Positions 18,096 to 27,170 are shown, numbered from the stretch's first letter. The stretch: 64,000 nt of DNA from CBDBJK01 sp965206395 (GCA_965206395.1 CBDBJK010000038.1:1-64000), one strand, 5' to 3'. Numbers and translations are program-made. The notes: generated from the sequence alone by a model not told the origin.

Positions 18096-19302
18096 CGTGC
18101 AGCCTTCGCTTGAGAGAGAGGAACTAATTAGCGGCTCCGAGGCCATTGCGATAGCATGCTCATTGGCCGACGTGGACGTGATAACGGCCTACCCTATCCG
18201 CCCATACGACACGGTGATGCAGTTCGTGTCCAAGCTAATCGCTAACGGAGACCTGAATTGCGAGTACATCATCGCCGAAAGCGAGCACTCCCAGTTTGAG
18301 ATTATCAAGCACGCTTCGGCAGTTGGAGCCAGGGTTTTCTCAGGCTCTAGCGGCGTTGGCTGGTTCTACGCCTTTGAAGCGCTTGCCGTGACGTGCGGCC
18401 TGCGACTGCCGATGGTGGCAATGGTAGGCAACCGTGCGCTCGACGACCCGGGAGCCTTTGGGACAGAGCATAACGACGCGCTCGCTGTTCGAGACCTGGG
18501 CTGGTTGCTTCGCTGGGTTGACACGGGGCAAGAAGCTATGGACGCTGCTTTCATGGCGTGGCGCGTTGCGGAAGACCCGCGAGTGTACCTGCCCTGCGCG
18601 ATCAGCACCGACGGCGCGTTTTTAACCCACTCCCAGCAGATCGTGAAGGTTCCAGACAAGAGCCTGGTTGATCAGTACTTGCCCGCATATGACCGGGGCA
18701 AGTTGATCCTTCATCCTGATAACCCTATCACCATCGCCCCGCAAGTCAACGAGGACTGGCTGCTGGAAATCCGCAGGCAGACCGACGAGGCGATGCGACG
18801 TTCCAAGGGCGTAATCACCGAAGCCCACAACGACCTAAAGCGCATCTTCGGGCGTGGCGGCGATAACCCGTTCATCGAGGAGTATATAACCGATGATGCC
18901 GACATCGTTCTGGTCGGCATGGGCACGCTCGCACTGCCGCTCCGAGTTACGGTCAGGAGACTGCGAGAGCAGGGACGCAAGGTCGGATTCGTCCGTATCA
19001 AGTGGTTCAGGCCTTTCCCAGACCAGGAACTCCGTGATACGCTATCGAAGTTCAAAGCAGTTGGTGTGATAGACCGGGACTACTCCCTGGGTGCGCCCCA
19101 AAATGGCGGCGTGCTTTACAACGAGATACGCTCGGCGATGTACGACGCGGACAAGCGTGTCCCCATTATGGGATTCATCGCTGGCCTTGGCGGACGAGAG
19201 GTGACGATAGCCTCGACCACCGAGATGTTCGACGCCACTCAGAAAGTAGCCGACACTGGTCAGATTGAGGAGTCGATTCGCTGGATAGGCGTAAGGGAAT
19301 AA
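18085..19302 (+). CDS. 2-oxoacid:ferredoxin oxidoreductase, alpha subunit
   Basis: 405 aa, a standard PorA length. The N-terminal pyrimidine-binding domain shows ISGSEAIAIACSLADVDVITAYPI and the active-site region AESEHSQFEIIKHASAVGAR with FSGSSGVGW; the transketolase C-terminal domain (about residues 265-390) includes DIVLVGMGTLA and KWFRPFPDQELR. It binds TPP together with the beta subunit. The ATG at 18085 lies inside the end of the preceding gene, preceded by GGGGTTGG. It is the second gene of a three-gene operon. Confidence 0.9.
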   Translation: MTTDVQPSLEREELISGSEAIAIACSLADVDVITAYPIRPYDTVMQFVSKLIANGDLNCEYIIAESEHSQFEIIKHASAVGARVFSGSSGVGWFYAFEALAVTCGLRLPMVAMVGNRALDDPGAFGTEHNDALAVRDLGWLLRWVDTGQEAMDAAFMAWRVAEDPRVYLPCAISTDGAFLTHSQQIVKVPDKSLVDQYLPAYDRGKLILHPDNPITIAPQVNEDWLLEIRRQTDEAMRRSKGVITEAHNDLKRIFGRGGDNPFIEEYITDDADIVLVGMGTLALPLRVTVRRLREQGRKVGFVRIKWFRPFPDQELRDTLSKFKAVGVIDRDYSLGAPQNGGVLYNEIRSAMYDADKRVPIMGFIAGLGGREVTIASTTEMFDATQKVADTGQIEESIRWIGVRE

Positions 19303-19355
19303 TCAATTCCAATCGCCAGCACCCTTCCGTTTGAAGGACATAAGGAGAAAAAGCA

Positions 19356-20354
19356 ATGACTACGACAAATATCCTCCCTGTGATTCAAGGCGTACACGAC
19401 TCCCCACTTGAGGAGTATTTTACGTCAGGCCACAGAACATGCCAGGGTTGTGAGTCCGCGCTCGTAATGAAGCTCATGATCAAGGCGGCCGGGCCTCGGA
19501 CTATCGTTCTGGGCAGCACGGGATGCATGTACGTGGCAAACACCACCTACTACTCAACGCCCTGGGTCGTGCCCTGGATGCACACGCAACTTGGTTCGTC
19601 AGGCTCGGCGGCGACAGGCACAGCAGCGGGTCTGAAGGCACTTATGAACAAGGGCAAGATCAAGGACGAGAAAATCAACGTCATCGCCTTCTGCGGCGAC
19701 GGCGGCGGCGCGGACATGGGCCTTGCCTCCATATCAGGCTCTCTGATGCATCAGCAATACAACCTGCTTATCCTGATGTACGACAACGAGTCCTATGCCA
19801 ACACCGACATACAGGCGTCGGGTTCCTCGCCCTGGGGCGTCAACACGACCTTCACTCCTCCGGGGAAAGTCCACCGGATCATGCAAAATCGCTGGAAGAA
19901 GAACATGGCCCCCATGATGGCAGTCGGTCATCCGGGCGTGAAATACGTTGCCACCGGTTGCGCCTCCTACGCCGTTGACCTGATGAACAAGGTGCGCAAG
20001 GGACTTAGCATAGGCGGGCCGACTTTCATCCACAGCTACGACCCATGCCCCAAAGGTTGGGACTACGACCCAATGTACTCGCATGAGCTTGGAATGCTCG
20101 CAGTCGAGACAGGCATCTGGGTGCAATACGAAATCGAGGAAGGCAAGCTGATCCTGAACGGCCCCTCACGGATGATATCGCAGGGACGCCGCAAGAGGAA
20201 GCCTGTCTTCGAGTTCCTCAAGCGACAGGGCCGCTTCGCCCACTTCACCGACGAGGATGTAGACTACTTCCAGTCCAGGATCGACGAGATGTGGGAGAAG
20301 TGGTGGCTGCCCGGCATCATACCCGTCATGAAGGACGGCTTGCCAGAGGCATAG
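19356..20354 (+). CDS. 2-oxoacid:ferredoxin oxidoreductase, beta subunit (TPP-binding)
   Basis: 332 aa. Cluster ligands follow the PorB spacing: C29-x2-C32-x24-C57 (HRTCQGCE, GSTGCMYV), with a fourth Cys in YDPCPKGW. The TPP motif is FCGDGGGADMGL then about 30 residues to NESYANTD. Together with the alpha and gamma-delta subunits it forms a complete CoA-dependent 2-oxoacid decarboxylating complex that reduces ferredoxin in the cytoplasm. It has an AAGGAGAAAAAGCA ribosome site and is closed by a strong terminator 30 bp after the stop. Confidence 0.92.
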   Translation: MTTTNILPVIQGVHDSPLEEYFTSGHRTCQGCESALVMKLMIKAAGPRTIVLGSTGCMYVANTTYYSTPWVVPWMHTQLGSSGSAATGTAAGLKALMNKGKIKDEKINVIAFCGDGGGADMGLASISGSLMHQQYNLLILMYDNESYANTDIQASGSSPWGVNTTFTPPGKVHRIMQNRWKKNMAPMMAVGHPGVKYVATGCASYAVDLMNKVRKGLSIGGPTFIHSYDPCPKGWDYDPMYSHELGMLAVETGIWVQYEIEEGKLILNGPSRMISQGRRKRKPVFEFLKRQGRFAHFTDEDVDYFQSRIDEMWEKWWLPGIIPVMKDGLPEA

Positions 20355-20383
20355 TTTTTTAAGAAAACATATCGTGACAATGA

Positions 20384-20412
20384 AAAAGGCCCCGGATGTT
20401 CCGGGGCCTTTT
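20384..20412 (+). terminator. Rho-independent terminator of the oxidoreductase operon
   Basis: A perfect 12-bp stem (AAAAGGCCCCGG / CCGGGGCCTTTT) with a 5-nt loop, ending in a T run. It lies 30 bp after the beta-subunit stop. Confidence 0.92.
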
Positions 20413-20427
20413 ATCGTTCATTTGTAG

Positions 20428-20457
20428 TTGTCTTTTGATTCGAGGCTCAATTATAAT
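20428..20457 (+). promoter_or_regulatory. Sigma70-type promoter of the HEPN-like gene, leaderless
   Basis: TTGTCT and a perfect TATAAT are separated by 18 nt. The ATG at 20464 begins 7 nt after the -10 box, where transcription should start, so the message would be leaderless; no ribosome site is visible. Confidence 0.6.
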
Positions 20458-20463
20458 TAGAGC

Positions 20464-21234
20464 ATGAGTTCGAATCTCGATAAGTTCAAAGAAGACATAG
20501 AGCGCCTGGTCGAGCGTGGTGAGGAGCTTCTGAAGGATTTATCTACTGAGAAGCTGCAAGGCAAAACAAGAATTATTGCCGAAGTTTTTAGGAATGGCTA
20601 CGAGCATTGGTACTCCGAATCGCTTGCCGTCGTGCGGCAGTTGCTACCCGACCGATTAGATGATTTCACTGGATTCTACAAACGGGACAAACGCAAAAGC
20701 CTTGACTATGAGAGTTACACAATCTCAGATCGTTTGATTGGCTTGGTTCTGCCGAGAAGAAGTCATTCAGACACAGATGCATCTTTTCATACTCACACAG
20801 CAGCTTGGGTAAAATTTCACCAACAGATATTGATTCTGAGGTCGGCAAGGGCCAGATTCGAAAGCACGTTATTCGATATCCGGCAATTAGTATTAGCCGA
20901 CATGCTCGATTCAGAAATTGCTGAAGCTCGTGAACTTGCAAAGAAGGGTTTTCTGCGAGCTGCGGGCGCTGTTGTCGGTGTGGGACTCGAAAAACATCTG
21001 GCACAAGTCTGCCAGAATCACAGCGTGACGATCCGAAAGAAAAACCCAACCATTGCAGATTTTAACGAAAGCTTGAAAAGCGCAGGGGTCGTCGAAATAC
21101 CAGATTGGAGGTTTATCCAACGACCCGGCGACTTGCGTAATCTTTGCGATCACAACAAGGATCGGGAGCCAACCAAAGAAGAAATCAACGAATTAGTCGA
21201 TGGCGTGGATAAGATCATTAAAACGCTATTCTGA
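20464..21234 (+). CDS. HEPN-like protein of unknown function
   Basis: 256 aa, helical and charged, without signal or membrane segments. I do not recognise a named family. The N-terminal two thirds are alpha-helical (ERLVERGEELLKDLS, RARFESTLFDIRQLV), and the C-terminal third looks like a DUF4145/HEPN-type bundle: AAGAVVGVGLEKHLAQ and then RNLCDHNK, an R-x4-H motif as found at the active site of HEPN ribonucleases. HEPN proteins often act as toxins or phage-defence effectors, but many are not nucleases. The gene stands alone between a terminator and a convergent gene, so partnership is not evident. Confidence 0.6.
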   Translation: MSSNLDKFKEDIERLVERGEELLKDLSTEKLQGKTRIIAEVFRNGYEHWYSESLAVVRQLLPDRLDDFTGFYKRDKRKSLDYESYTISDRLIGLVLPRRSHSDTDASFHTHTAAWVKFHQQILILRSARARFESTLFDIRQLVLADMLDSEIAEARELAKKGFLRAAGAVVGVGLEKHLAQVCQNHSVTIRKKNPTIADFNESLKSAGVVEIPDWRFIQRPGDLRNLCDHNKDREPTKEEINELVDGVDKIIKTLF

Positions 21235-21258
21235 GTTTTTGCTTGCTTTGGTCGAGCT

Positions 21259-22242
21259 TTACAGGCGTTGGGCGTCAGCATTGACGCATGATGGCATCGG
21301 CTTGCCGGTGAGGGCCGCGACGATGTTTTCGGCGGCCATTAGCCCCATCTTTCGAACTGTCGCGGCGCTCGCGCTAGAGAGGTGTGGCGTGATGATGACG
21401 TTGGGCAGCGTGAGGAGTGGATCGTCGAGCGGCAACGGTTCCGGGTCTGTGACATCGAGCGCCGCGCCCGCAATCGTCCCGTTGGACAACGCCTCGTACA
21501 ACGCCTTCGAGTCTACGGTGCGTCCTCTCGATGTATTCACCAGAACCGCATTCGACTTCATCTGCTCGAACTCACGCTGGCCTATGAATCGCTCTGTATC
21601 CGAGTTGAGGGGAATGTGTATCGACACAAAATCCGATTCCCGCAGCAAAGAGGGCAGGTCGGGTATCCATTCGACAGCGTGGTCGCTTTCGTATTCGGGC
21701 TTGCGAGTGCGGGAATGATAGAGTATCCGCATGTCGAAGCCTTTGGCCCTTCTCGCGACGGCCTGTCCAATCCTACCCAGGCCCACGATTCCAAGCGTCG
21801 CGCCATGCACGTCTGCTCCTAGATAGGGCATCTGGTCGAAAATCGTCCATGCGCCCGCCCGAACCTCGCGATCACTGAATACGACGTTTCGCGCCGCCGC
21901 GAGTATCAACGCAAACGTGAAATCGGCGCATGACTCATGGAGCACTCCCGGTGTGTTCGAGACCGCTATGCCGCGCTGCGTGGCCTCATCAACGTTCACG
22001 TTGTCCAGCCCAACAGCTCTATTTGCTACCACCTTCAACGTGGTTGACGAACGCAACACTTCTTCGTCGATAATGTCGTCGATCTCGGTGAGGATGCCAT
22101 GAGACTCCGCGACCTGCGCAAGGAGGACTTCCCTGGGCGGCGGTGTCTTTTCTTCCCATACCTCCACATCGAAATGCTTCTCAAGCAGCGTGATAGCCTC
22201 AGGCACGCGCCTCCTGGTTACAAATACCTTCTTTACTGACAT
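21259..22242 (-). CDS. D-2-hydroxyacid dehydrogenase (glyoxylate reductase-like)
   Basis: 327 aa. The NAD(P)-binding motif is GIVGLGRIGQAVARRA, and the catalytic Arg, Glu and His are in NTSRGRTVD, DPEPLPLDDPL and ITPHLSSAS. The N-terminal substrate domain and VGLDNVNVDEATQRGI match glyoxylate/hydroxypyruvate reductases. It catalyses reversible NAD(P)H-dependent reduction of a 2-oxoacid; the exact substrate is open. It lies 12 bp downstream of the gamma-glutamyltransferase gene in the same direction and is probably cotranscribed. Confidence 0.9.
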   Translation of the reverse strand: MSVKKVFVTRRRVPEAITLLEKHFDVEVWEEKTPPPREVLLAQVAESHGILTEIDDIIDEEVLRSSTTLKVVANRAVGLDNVNVDEATQRGIAVSNTPGVLHESCADFTFALILAAARNVVFSDREVRAGAWTIFDQMPYLGADVHGATLGIVGLGRIGQAVARRAKGFDMRILYHSRTRKPEYESDHAVEWIPDLPSLLRESDFVSIHIPLNSDTERFIGQREFEQMKSNAVLVNTSRGRTVDSKALYEALSNGTIAGAALDVTDPEPLPLDDPLLTLPNVIITPHLSSASAATVRKMGLMAAENIVAALTGKPMPSCVNADAQRL

Positions 22243-22254
22243 CTGAAGTATCCC

Positions 22255-23898
22255 CTACCATCCAATCGCGTAGCCATCCCTGCGAGGGTCAGCGCCGCCC
22301 TGGAAGACTCCTGCTTCGGTATCGACCTGAATGCCCTGCGCGCCGCCTACCGACATCGACCAGGGTTCGATCACATTGACATCATGACCAAGGTCTTGCA
22401 AGGCACGGCGCACGTGAGACGGGAAACGTTCCTCCATCTCGACATGACGACCAGAGGTGCAGCGAAAGCGCGGGGCCTCGATTGCCTCTTGAACGTTCAT
22501 GCCGAAATCCAGTACGTTCATCAGGAACTGGGGCGTGGTCTGAAGGATGCCATAGCTGCCCGGCGTGCCCATGCTCAGATGGAACTTTCCGTCCTTGAGT
22601 GTCTGCGTTGGAGCGACGATCAAGTCTACCCGTTTGCCTGGGCCGATAATGTTGGGGCTGCCCTCCTCTAGGTCGAACCAGCTACACATGTTGTTGAGGA
22701 ATATCCCCGTGTCGCCCATCGCTACCGCCGAGCCGAATGCGCCGCCTAGTGTCTGCGTTATAGTAACGACGTTGCCATCTCTATCCGCGACAGCGAAGTG
22801 GGTGGTCATTCCACCGTCGAACTGCTCCGGGCTTCCTGGCGCGAGCGCATCTGGCTCTCCCATTCGAGTGTAACGCTGACCTATGACAGGTGCCGCGCTG
22901 TCGCGTTCTATGCGGGTTCTCTGGCTCTTGATGTACGCCTCCGAGAGAAGAGCCTTCAAAGGGATGTCCACTATATCAGGGTCACCGCCAAACTTGATAC
23001 GGTCGGTCACGCAGAGCTTGACAGCCTCCATGAGCAGGTGAAGTGTATTGGGATGCTGAAAAATCATGTAGTCGCCTGTGAAGCCCTCCATCAGCTTCAA
23101 CGTCTGCAAGACCTGAAAACCGCTGCAACTGGGTGGCACAGTGTTAATTTCGTAACCTCGATAGTTGATGCTGATAGGGTCTTGCCACCGCGCCTCGTAC
23201 TCCGCGAGGTCGGCGAAGCTCAACAGCCCTCCCATCTCCTGATTAGCCTTCACGATTTTCTCTGCCAGCTCTCCCTCGTAGAAGACCTTCCTTCCCTCCC
23301 TGGCGATCTTTCGCAGCGAGTCCGCAAGCTCGGGCATCTTCAGCAAAGTCCCCACTCTGGGCGGCTGTCCAGTGTGGCCTAGAATGATAGACGCCGATGG
23401 AAACTTCGACAGACGCGGCGCGGTTCGCGCCATCGTGCGATTGTTGAATCTGGTCACTGGAATGCCTTTCTCGGCGTAATCTATAGCGGACTGAAACAGA
23501 CGCTCTCTGTCCATCGAACCATAGGCTTCGTGAAGCGTGAGCCATCCCGCAACGTTGCCCGGCACTAGCGACGCGCGAACGCCCGTCCGCTTGGATTCTT
23601 CTGTGAACATTGATGGCTCTGCCGCACCGGGCGCTCTGCCAGAGAAGTCGAGCGCTCGGACTCGGTTTTCCCTGGCGATGTAGGCAAGCCCGACGCCAAT
23701 GCCACCAACCCCAGACATATAAGGCTCGGCCACGTTCAAGGTGGCTGCGGTCGCAACGGCTGCGTCGAAAGCGTTTCCACCCTCTAACAGCACTCGCAGC
23801 CCAGACAGCGAAGCCAGAGGATGGGCCGAAGCCACCATGCCGTTGGCACCCATTGCCACCGGCCTGTTCGAGGCGGGATAGACAGACAAGCTCGCCAT
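22255..23898 (-). CDS. Gamma-glutamyltransferase family protein (Ntn hydrolase)
   Basis: 547 aa. The order is typical: an N-terminal MVASAHPLAS, GGNAFDAAVATAATLNVAEP, the self-cleavage site with the nucleophilic Thr in GGMTTHFAVADRDGN (near residue 363), and the C-terminal small-subunit motifs GAFGSAVA, MCSWFDLEEG and GTPGSYGILQT. No signal peptide is visible, unlike E. coli GGT, suggesting a cytosolic member as in many GGT-like proteins of Chloroflexota. The preceding sequence has a modest AGGAGCGATTGT site. It precedes the hydroxyacid dehydrogenase gene. Confidence 0.9.
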   Translation of the reverse strand: MASLSVYPASNRPVAMGANGMVASAHPLASLSGLRVLLEGGNAFDAAVATAATLNVAEPYMSGVGGIGVGLAYIARENRVRALDFSGRAPGAAEPSMFTEESKRTGVRASLVPGNVAGWLTLHEAYGSMDRERLFQSAIDYAEKGIPVTRFNNRTMARTAPRLSKFPSASIILGHTGQPPRVGTLLKMPELADSLRKIAREGRKVFYEGELAEKIVKANQEMGGLLSFADLAEYEARWQDPISINYRGYEINTVPPSCSGFQVLQTLKLMEGFTGDYMIFQHPNTLHLLMEAVKLCVTDRIKFGGDPDIVDIPLKALLSEAYIKSQRTRIERDSAAPVIGQRYTRMGEPDALAPGSPEQFDGGMTTHFAVADRDGNVVTITQTLGGAFGSAVAMGDTGIFLNNMCSWFDLEEGSPNIIGPGKRVDLIVAPTQTLKDGKFHLSMGTPGSYGILQTTPQFLMNVLDFGMNVQEAIEAPRFRCTSGRHVEMEERFPSHVRRALQDLGHDVNVIEPWSMSVGGAQGIQVDTEAGVFQGGADPRRDGYAIGW

Positions 23899-24192
23899 AC
23901 AATCGCTCCTAAATTCCCAGGCAATTTTCTATAAGCTAGAGCTAATCAGACCTGTTGTCAAGCAGTCGGATTGTCTGTTGCCGAGACTGACTCGTCATCG
24001 TTGGCAAACTACGCAGAGCCGAATGTTGAATATGAAGTGACCGTTGGTTAGAATAGGGCATCGTCCACTCCAAGGCCTTTCAACGCACACACGGGGACAC
24101 CGAACACGATCAAGCGAAAGCAGCAACGGTCTCGGACACCGGCGCGTTTTACACCCAAATACTCAAGTTCATTTCATAAGGAGGAGAACTCT

Positions 24193-24879
24193 ATGGTGCA
24201 GCAAATACGTACTTCGATGGTAGACATCGACAGCAACGGGAGCACAGTCCCAGGTCATTTGTGCCGACCCTCGGGCGACGGCGCATCGGCAGGAATAATA
24301 GTGCTACAAGAGTGGTGGGGACTTGAGCCGCATATCAAGGACATCGCCGAACGCTACGCGCGAGCGGGATTCGTCGCTCTGGCCCCTGACCTTTATCACG
24401 GCAACGTCACCGCCGAGCCAGACGAAGCCCGCAAGCTGGCGATGGGCATGGACAGGGAGAGAGCCATTAAAGAAATCGCATCTTCTATCGGGTATCTCAA
24501 AGCGCAATCATACGTCAATGGCAAAGTGGGAACAGTCGGCTATTGCATGGGAGGAGGGCTTTCCATCGCCGCAGCGTGCAGCATACAGGAAGTTGATGCT
24601 TCTATCATCTACTACGGCGGCAGTCCAAGCGCCGAAGACCTGGCTAAGGTGACCGTGCCCGTACTTGGGCTGTACGGCGGGGCTGATGGCGGCGTTCCTG
24701 TGACAGTCGCTTCCGCACTGAGCGAGGCATTGGAAAAGAACGGCACGCCTTACGATGTCCACATTTACGGCGGTGCGCCTCACGCCTTCTTCAACGACAC
24801 ACGCGACAGCTATCGGGAAGAGGCCGCCAAAGACTCCTGGGAGCGAACGCTCACGTTCTTTCAGAAGAATCTGTCATAG
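24193..24879 (+). CDS. Dienelactone hydrolase family protein
   Basis: 228 aa. The alpha/beta hydrolase triad of the DLH family is visible: the Cys nucleophile in VGYCMGGG, Asp in YGGADGGVP and His in GAPHAFFND; the oxyanion region is VLQEWWGL. DLH enzymes hydrolyse lactone or ester bonds in aromatic catabolism, but many members have other substrates. The ATG follows a very strong AAGGAGGAG site. It lies just before an ABM-family gene in the same direction, probably an operon. Confidence 0.9.
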   Translation: MVQQIRTSMVDIDSNGSTVPGHLCRPSGDGASAGIIVLQEWWGLEPHIKDIAERYARAGFVALAPDLYHGNVTAEPDEARKLAMGMDRERAIKEIASSIGYLKAQSYVNGKVGTVGYCMGGGLSIAAACSIQEVDASIIYYGGSPSAEDLAKVTVPVLGLYGGADGGVPVTVASALSEALEKNGTPYDVHIYGGAPHAFFNDTRDSYREEAAKDSWERTLTFFQKNLS

Positions 24880-24921
24880 TCGATGCGTCGATAACGAAGC
24901 CTGATGTCGGGAGGAGAATTA

Positions 24922-25233
24922 ATGTACGTATCCACAAATCGGCTGCAAGTGAGCAAGGGTCATGGGACCGTGCTAGAAGAGCGTTTCAGACCCAGAGGCG
25001 GCGTTGAGCAGCGGGCTAGATACGTGGATTTCGAGTTGTGGAAGATAAGCAAAGACAATGATATCGAGGAATACCTGGTTGTAACCCGTTGGGAGTCCGA
25101 AGAAGCCCATGATGCCTGGACTCAGAGCGAATCATTCAGGCAGGCGCACTCGGGGCCGCCGCTTGAGGGCCTCCTGGGACATGGAGAGTTCAACGGCTTT
25201 GACGTGCTATTCTCCACACGCGATTCGGAATGA
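24922..25233 (+). CDS. Antibiotic biosynthesis monooxygenase (ABM) family protein
   Basis: 103 aa, one ABM ferredoxin-fold domain. The VSTNRLQVSKGHGTVLEERF opening, the central EEYLVVTRWESEEAHDAW and the SESFRQAH stretch are characteristic. Some relatives (HmoA/IsdG) degrade haem; here the function is undetermined. The ATG follows GGGAGGAG; an earlier in-frame ATG lies upstream of that site and is not used. It follows the dienelactone hydrolase by 42 bp and converges on the Nmad3-like gene. Confidence 0.8.
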   Translation: MYVSTNRLQVSKGHGTVLEERFRPRGGVEQRARYVDFELWKISKDNDIEEYLVVTRWESEEAHDAWTQSESFRQAHSGPPLEGLLGHGEFNGFDVLFSTRDSE

Positions 25234-25264
25234 AGCGAAGTGGAATCGCACCCCGGAAGGCCCT

Positions 25265-26023
25265 CTAGCTCCAGCGAGCGACCCATTCCCAGAGCAGATT
25301 CGCTTTTTGCGAGTGTCCGGGGACGGCCGGATCGATCACGCAGCGACAGCTTCGTGTGTAAGAGCCTATGACCTGAAGCTCTGTTCTGCCGTCGTCCCAT
25401 CGCCAGGGAGAGCCATCGGCGGTGGTGAAGACGTTGGTCGCTATCTCTCTGGTAATCGGGACAGCCTTGCGAAACCTTCGGGAGTTACCTGAGCCTTTGA
25501 AAACCCAGAAGCGGTCCCACAAGTCCGGGCTGCTCAGGCCTCGCCGGACGTGCGCATTTGTGCCGAATCGCTGAAGCACATCTTCTGACGGACGGGAGCG
25601 CACGTCTTTGATTACCTCGGCTATTTCGAGGTATCCCACAAGGTAAAACCCGTGATTCATCGTCGGCTTGCCGTCGCGCCATCGCGTCAAGCGTGCCAGG
25701 AAGAACAGGAAATCGCCAGGCCGCATGCTTTTGAGCGATGCCGCGCGCGGGCTAAGCTCGCAGTTGTCTCCATATGTGAAGCTCTCGAACTCCGGGTCAT
25801 TGTGTGTGGGCCAGTCCCAGAGTCGTCGGGGGATGTATTTTCTCAGATCCAGGCCGGGGTTGTTGTAAGATTTCAGGTCTCTGTACCTGATAGCATGAGG
25901 CTCCGGCAGATCCCGGTCTTCGGGAATGGGGATGAATTCGAAAGTGTCATCGGAAAATAAGGGACTGCTAAAGCGGTGGCTAGCGTTTGCGCCGACGTTG
26001 GCTAGGAATATACGTCCAGACAT
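25265..26023 (-). CDS. Nmad3-like putative nucleotide-modification-associated protein
   Basis: 252 aa. The opening RIFLANVGANASHRFSSPLF, then DDTFEFIPIPE, a YRDL segment, a THNDPEFE acidic stretch and RPGDFLFFLARL match the order of blocks in the nucleotide modification associated domain 3 (Nmad3) family as I know it. This assignment is tentative, from pattern memory. The family was predicted from genome context to act in DNA or nucleotide modification. Its ATG lies one base after the queG stop codon, so the two are translationally coupled. Confidence 0.55.
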   Translation of the reverse strand: MSGRIFLANVGANASHRFSSPLFSDDTFEFIPIPEDRDLPEPHAIRYRDLKSYNNPGLDLRKYIPRRLWDWPTHNDPEFESFTYGDNCELSPRAASLKSMRPGDFLFFLARLTRWRDGKPTMNHGFYLVGYLEIAEVIKDVRSRPSEDVLQRFGTNAHVRRGLSSPDLWDRFWVFKGSGNSRRFRKAVPITREIATNVFTTADGSPWRWDDGRTELQVIGSYTRSCRCVIDPAVPGHSQKANLLWEWVARWS

Positions 26024-26024
26024 G

Positions 26025-27170
26025 CTATTGGACGTTTGCCGTCGCGTTCAATTCAGCAAGCGCCAGCTTTATCTCGTCAACGACCTCTGAGTTATTCTCA
26101 ACGTCCAGGGCCGACTCAAGGGCAATAGCGGCCTGCTTACCTCGGATACGGCCCAGAGCCCATGCCGCGTGGGATCGCACAAGAGCGTCATCACTATGCA
26201 GCGCCCTCGTCAATGCAGGCACAGCGGCAGAGTCACCGATGTTGCCAAGGGCCACACATACGTTCCTCTGAAGGCCAACCCTCTTGGCACGCTTGACGGG
26301 ACTGTTGCGGAAACGATCTCTAAAGCCATCGTCATCCAGGTCCAAGAGAGGAATCAACGCGGGGGCGCCGAAATCGTGACGTTGGCGGAAGGCAGGTTCA
26401 AGGCTCTGTTGGGCTTTGCGGTTCACCGGGCAGACATCCTGGCAGATGTCGCATCCAAACACCCAGTCCCCTATCAGGGGTCGCAGCTCTCTGGGTATCG
26501 CGTCACGAAGCTCAATCGTGAGAAACGAGATGCACCGTGTGTTGTCGATAACGTAAGGAGCGACTATAGCACCCGTCGGACAGGCGTCAATACACCGCAC
26601 ACACTCGCCACAGGTCTTGGATAATGGCTTGTCCGGTCGCAACTCAAGGTCTGTAATAACCTGGCCCAGAAATACCCAGGAGCCATGAGTCGGGGTGAGA
26701 ATGTTGGTGTTCTTGCCGAACCAGCCAACGCCCGCGCGTTCAGCGGCTGCGCGGTCGTTCATCGGGCCATCGTCCACAAAGATTCGCGCCTTGACTTCTC
26801 TGCCGACACGCGAAGAAAGGCCGTCCGCGAACTCCCGTAGGCGAGCCTTTATCACCTTGTGGTAGTCGTCACCCCATGCATATCGCGCGATTTTCCCGCC
26901 AGGGCTGTCTCCAGTAGCCTGCGGCTCACCAGTGAGGTGACTGACCGCCAGAGAGACGACGGATTTGGCATCCGGCAGCAGGACTTCAGGATGAGTGGCC
27001 TTGTGAACACGCTCCTCTGTATACCATGGTAGGCCGTCCATGAGTCCCTGGCGAATACGCTCGATTGCGGCCTGCTCATCGCGTAGAAATGGCTCCGCAG
27101 ACGTGATTCCTACGATGTCGAAGCCAAGCTCTTTGCCATATTCTTTTATCAACGTTTCCAGTTTGCCCAT
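26025..27170 (-). CDS. queG: Epoxyqueuosine reductase QueG
   Basis: 381 aa. Visible parts: the cobalamin-binding N-terminal region (DGLPWYTEERVHKATHP, RYAWGDDYHKVI, VDDGPMNDRAAAERAG, GWFGKNTNIL), two ferredoxin motifs (CGECVRCIDACPTGAI and CDICQDVCPVN), and C-terminal HEAT-like repeats (NSPVKRAKRVGLQRNVCVAL, HAAWALGRIRG). QueG reduces epoxyqueuosine to queuosine in tRNA using cobalamin and two Fe-S clusters. The second ATG is chosen because AGGA lies 7 nt before it. The Nmad3-like gene is coupled downstream. Confidence 0.95.
   Translation of the reverse strand: MGKLETLIKEYGKELGFDIVGITSAEPFLRDEQAAIERIRQGLMDGLPWYTEERVHKATHPEVLLPDAKSVVSLAVSHLTGEPQATGDSPGGKIARYAWGDDYHKVIKARLREFADGLSSRVGREVKARIFVDDGPMNDRAAAERAGVGWFGKNTNILTPTHGSWVFLGQVITDLELRPDKPLSKTCGECVRCIDACPTGAIVAPYVIDNTRCISFLTIELRDAIPRELRPLIGDWVFGCDICQDVCPVNRKAQQSLEPAFRQRHDFGAPALIPLLDLDDDGFRDRFRNSPVKRAKRVGLQRNVCVALGNIGDSAAVPALTRALHSDDALVRSHAAWALGRIRGKQAAIALESALDVENNSEVVDEIKLALAELNATANVQ

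Noticed and set aside
20464..21234. Toxin-antitoxin pair with the HEPN-like gene as toxin
   Set aside because: No antitoxin-sized gene or MNT-type partner is adjacent; upstream is a terminator and downstream a convergent dehydrogenase.
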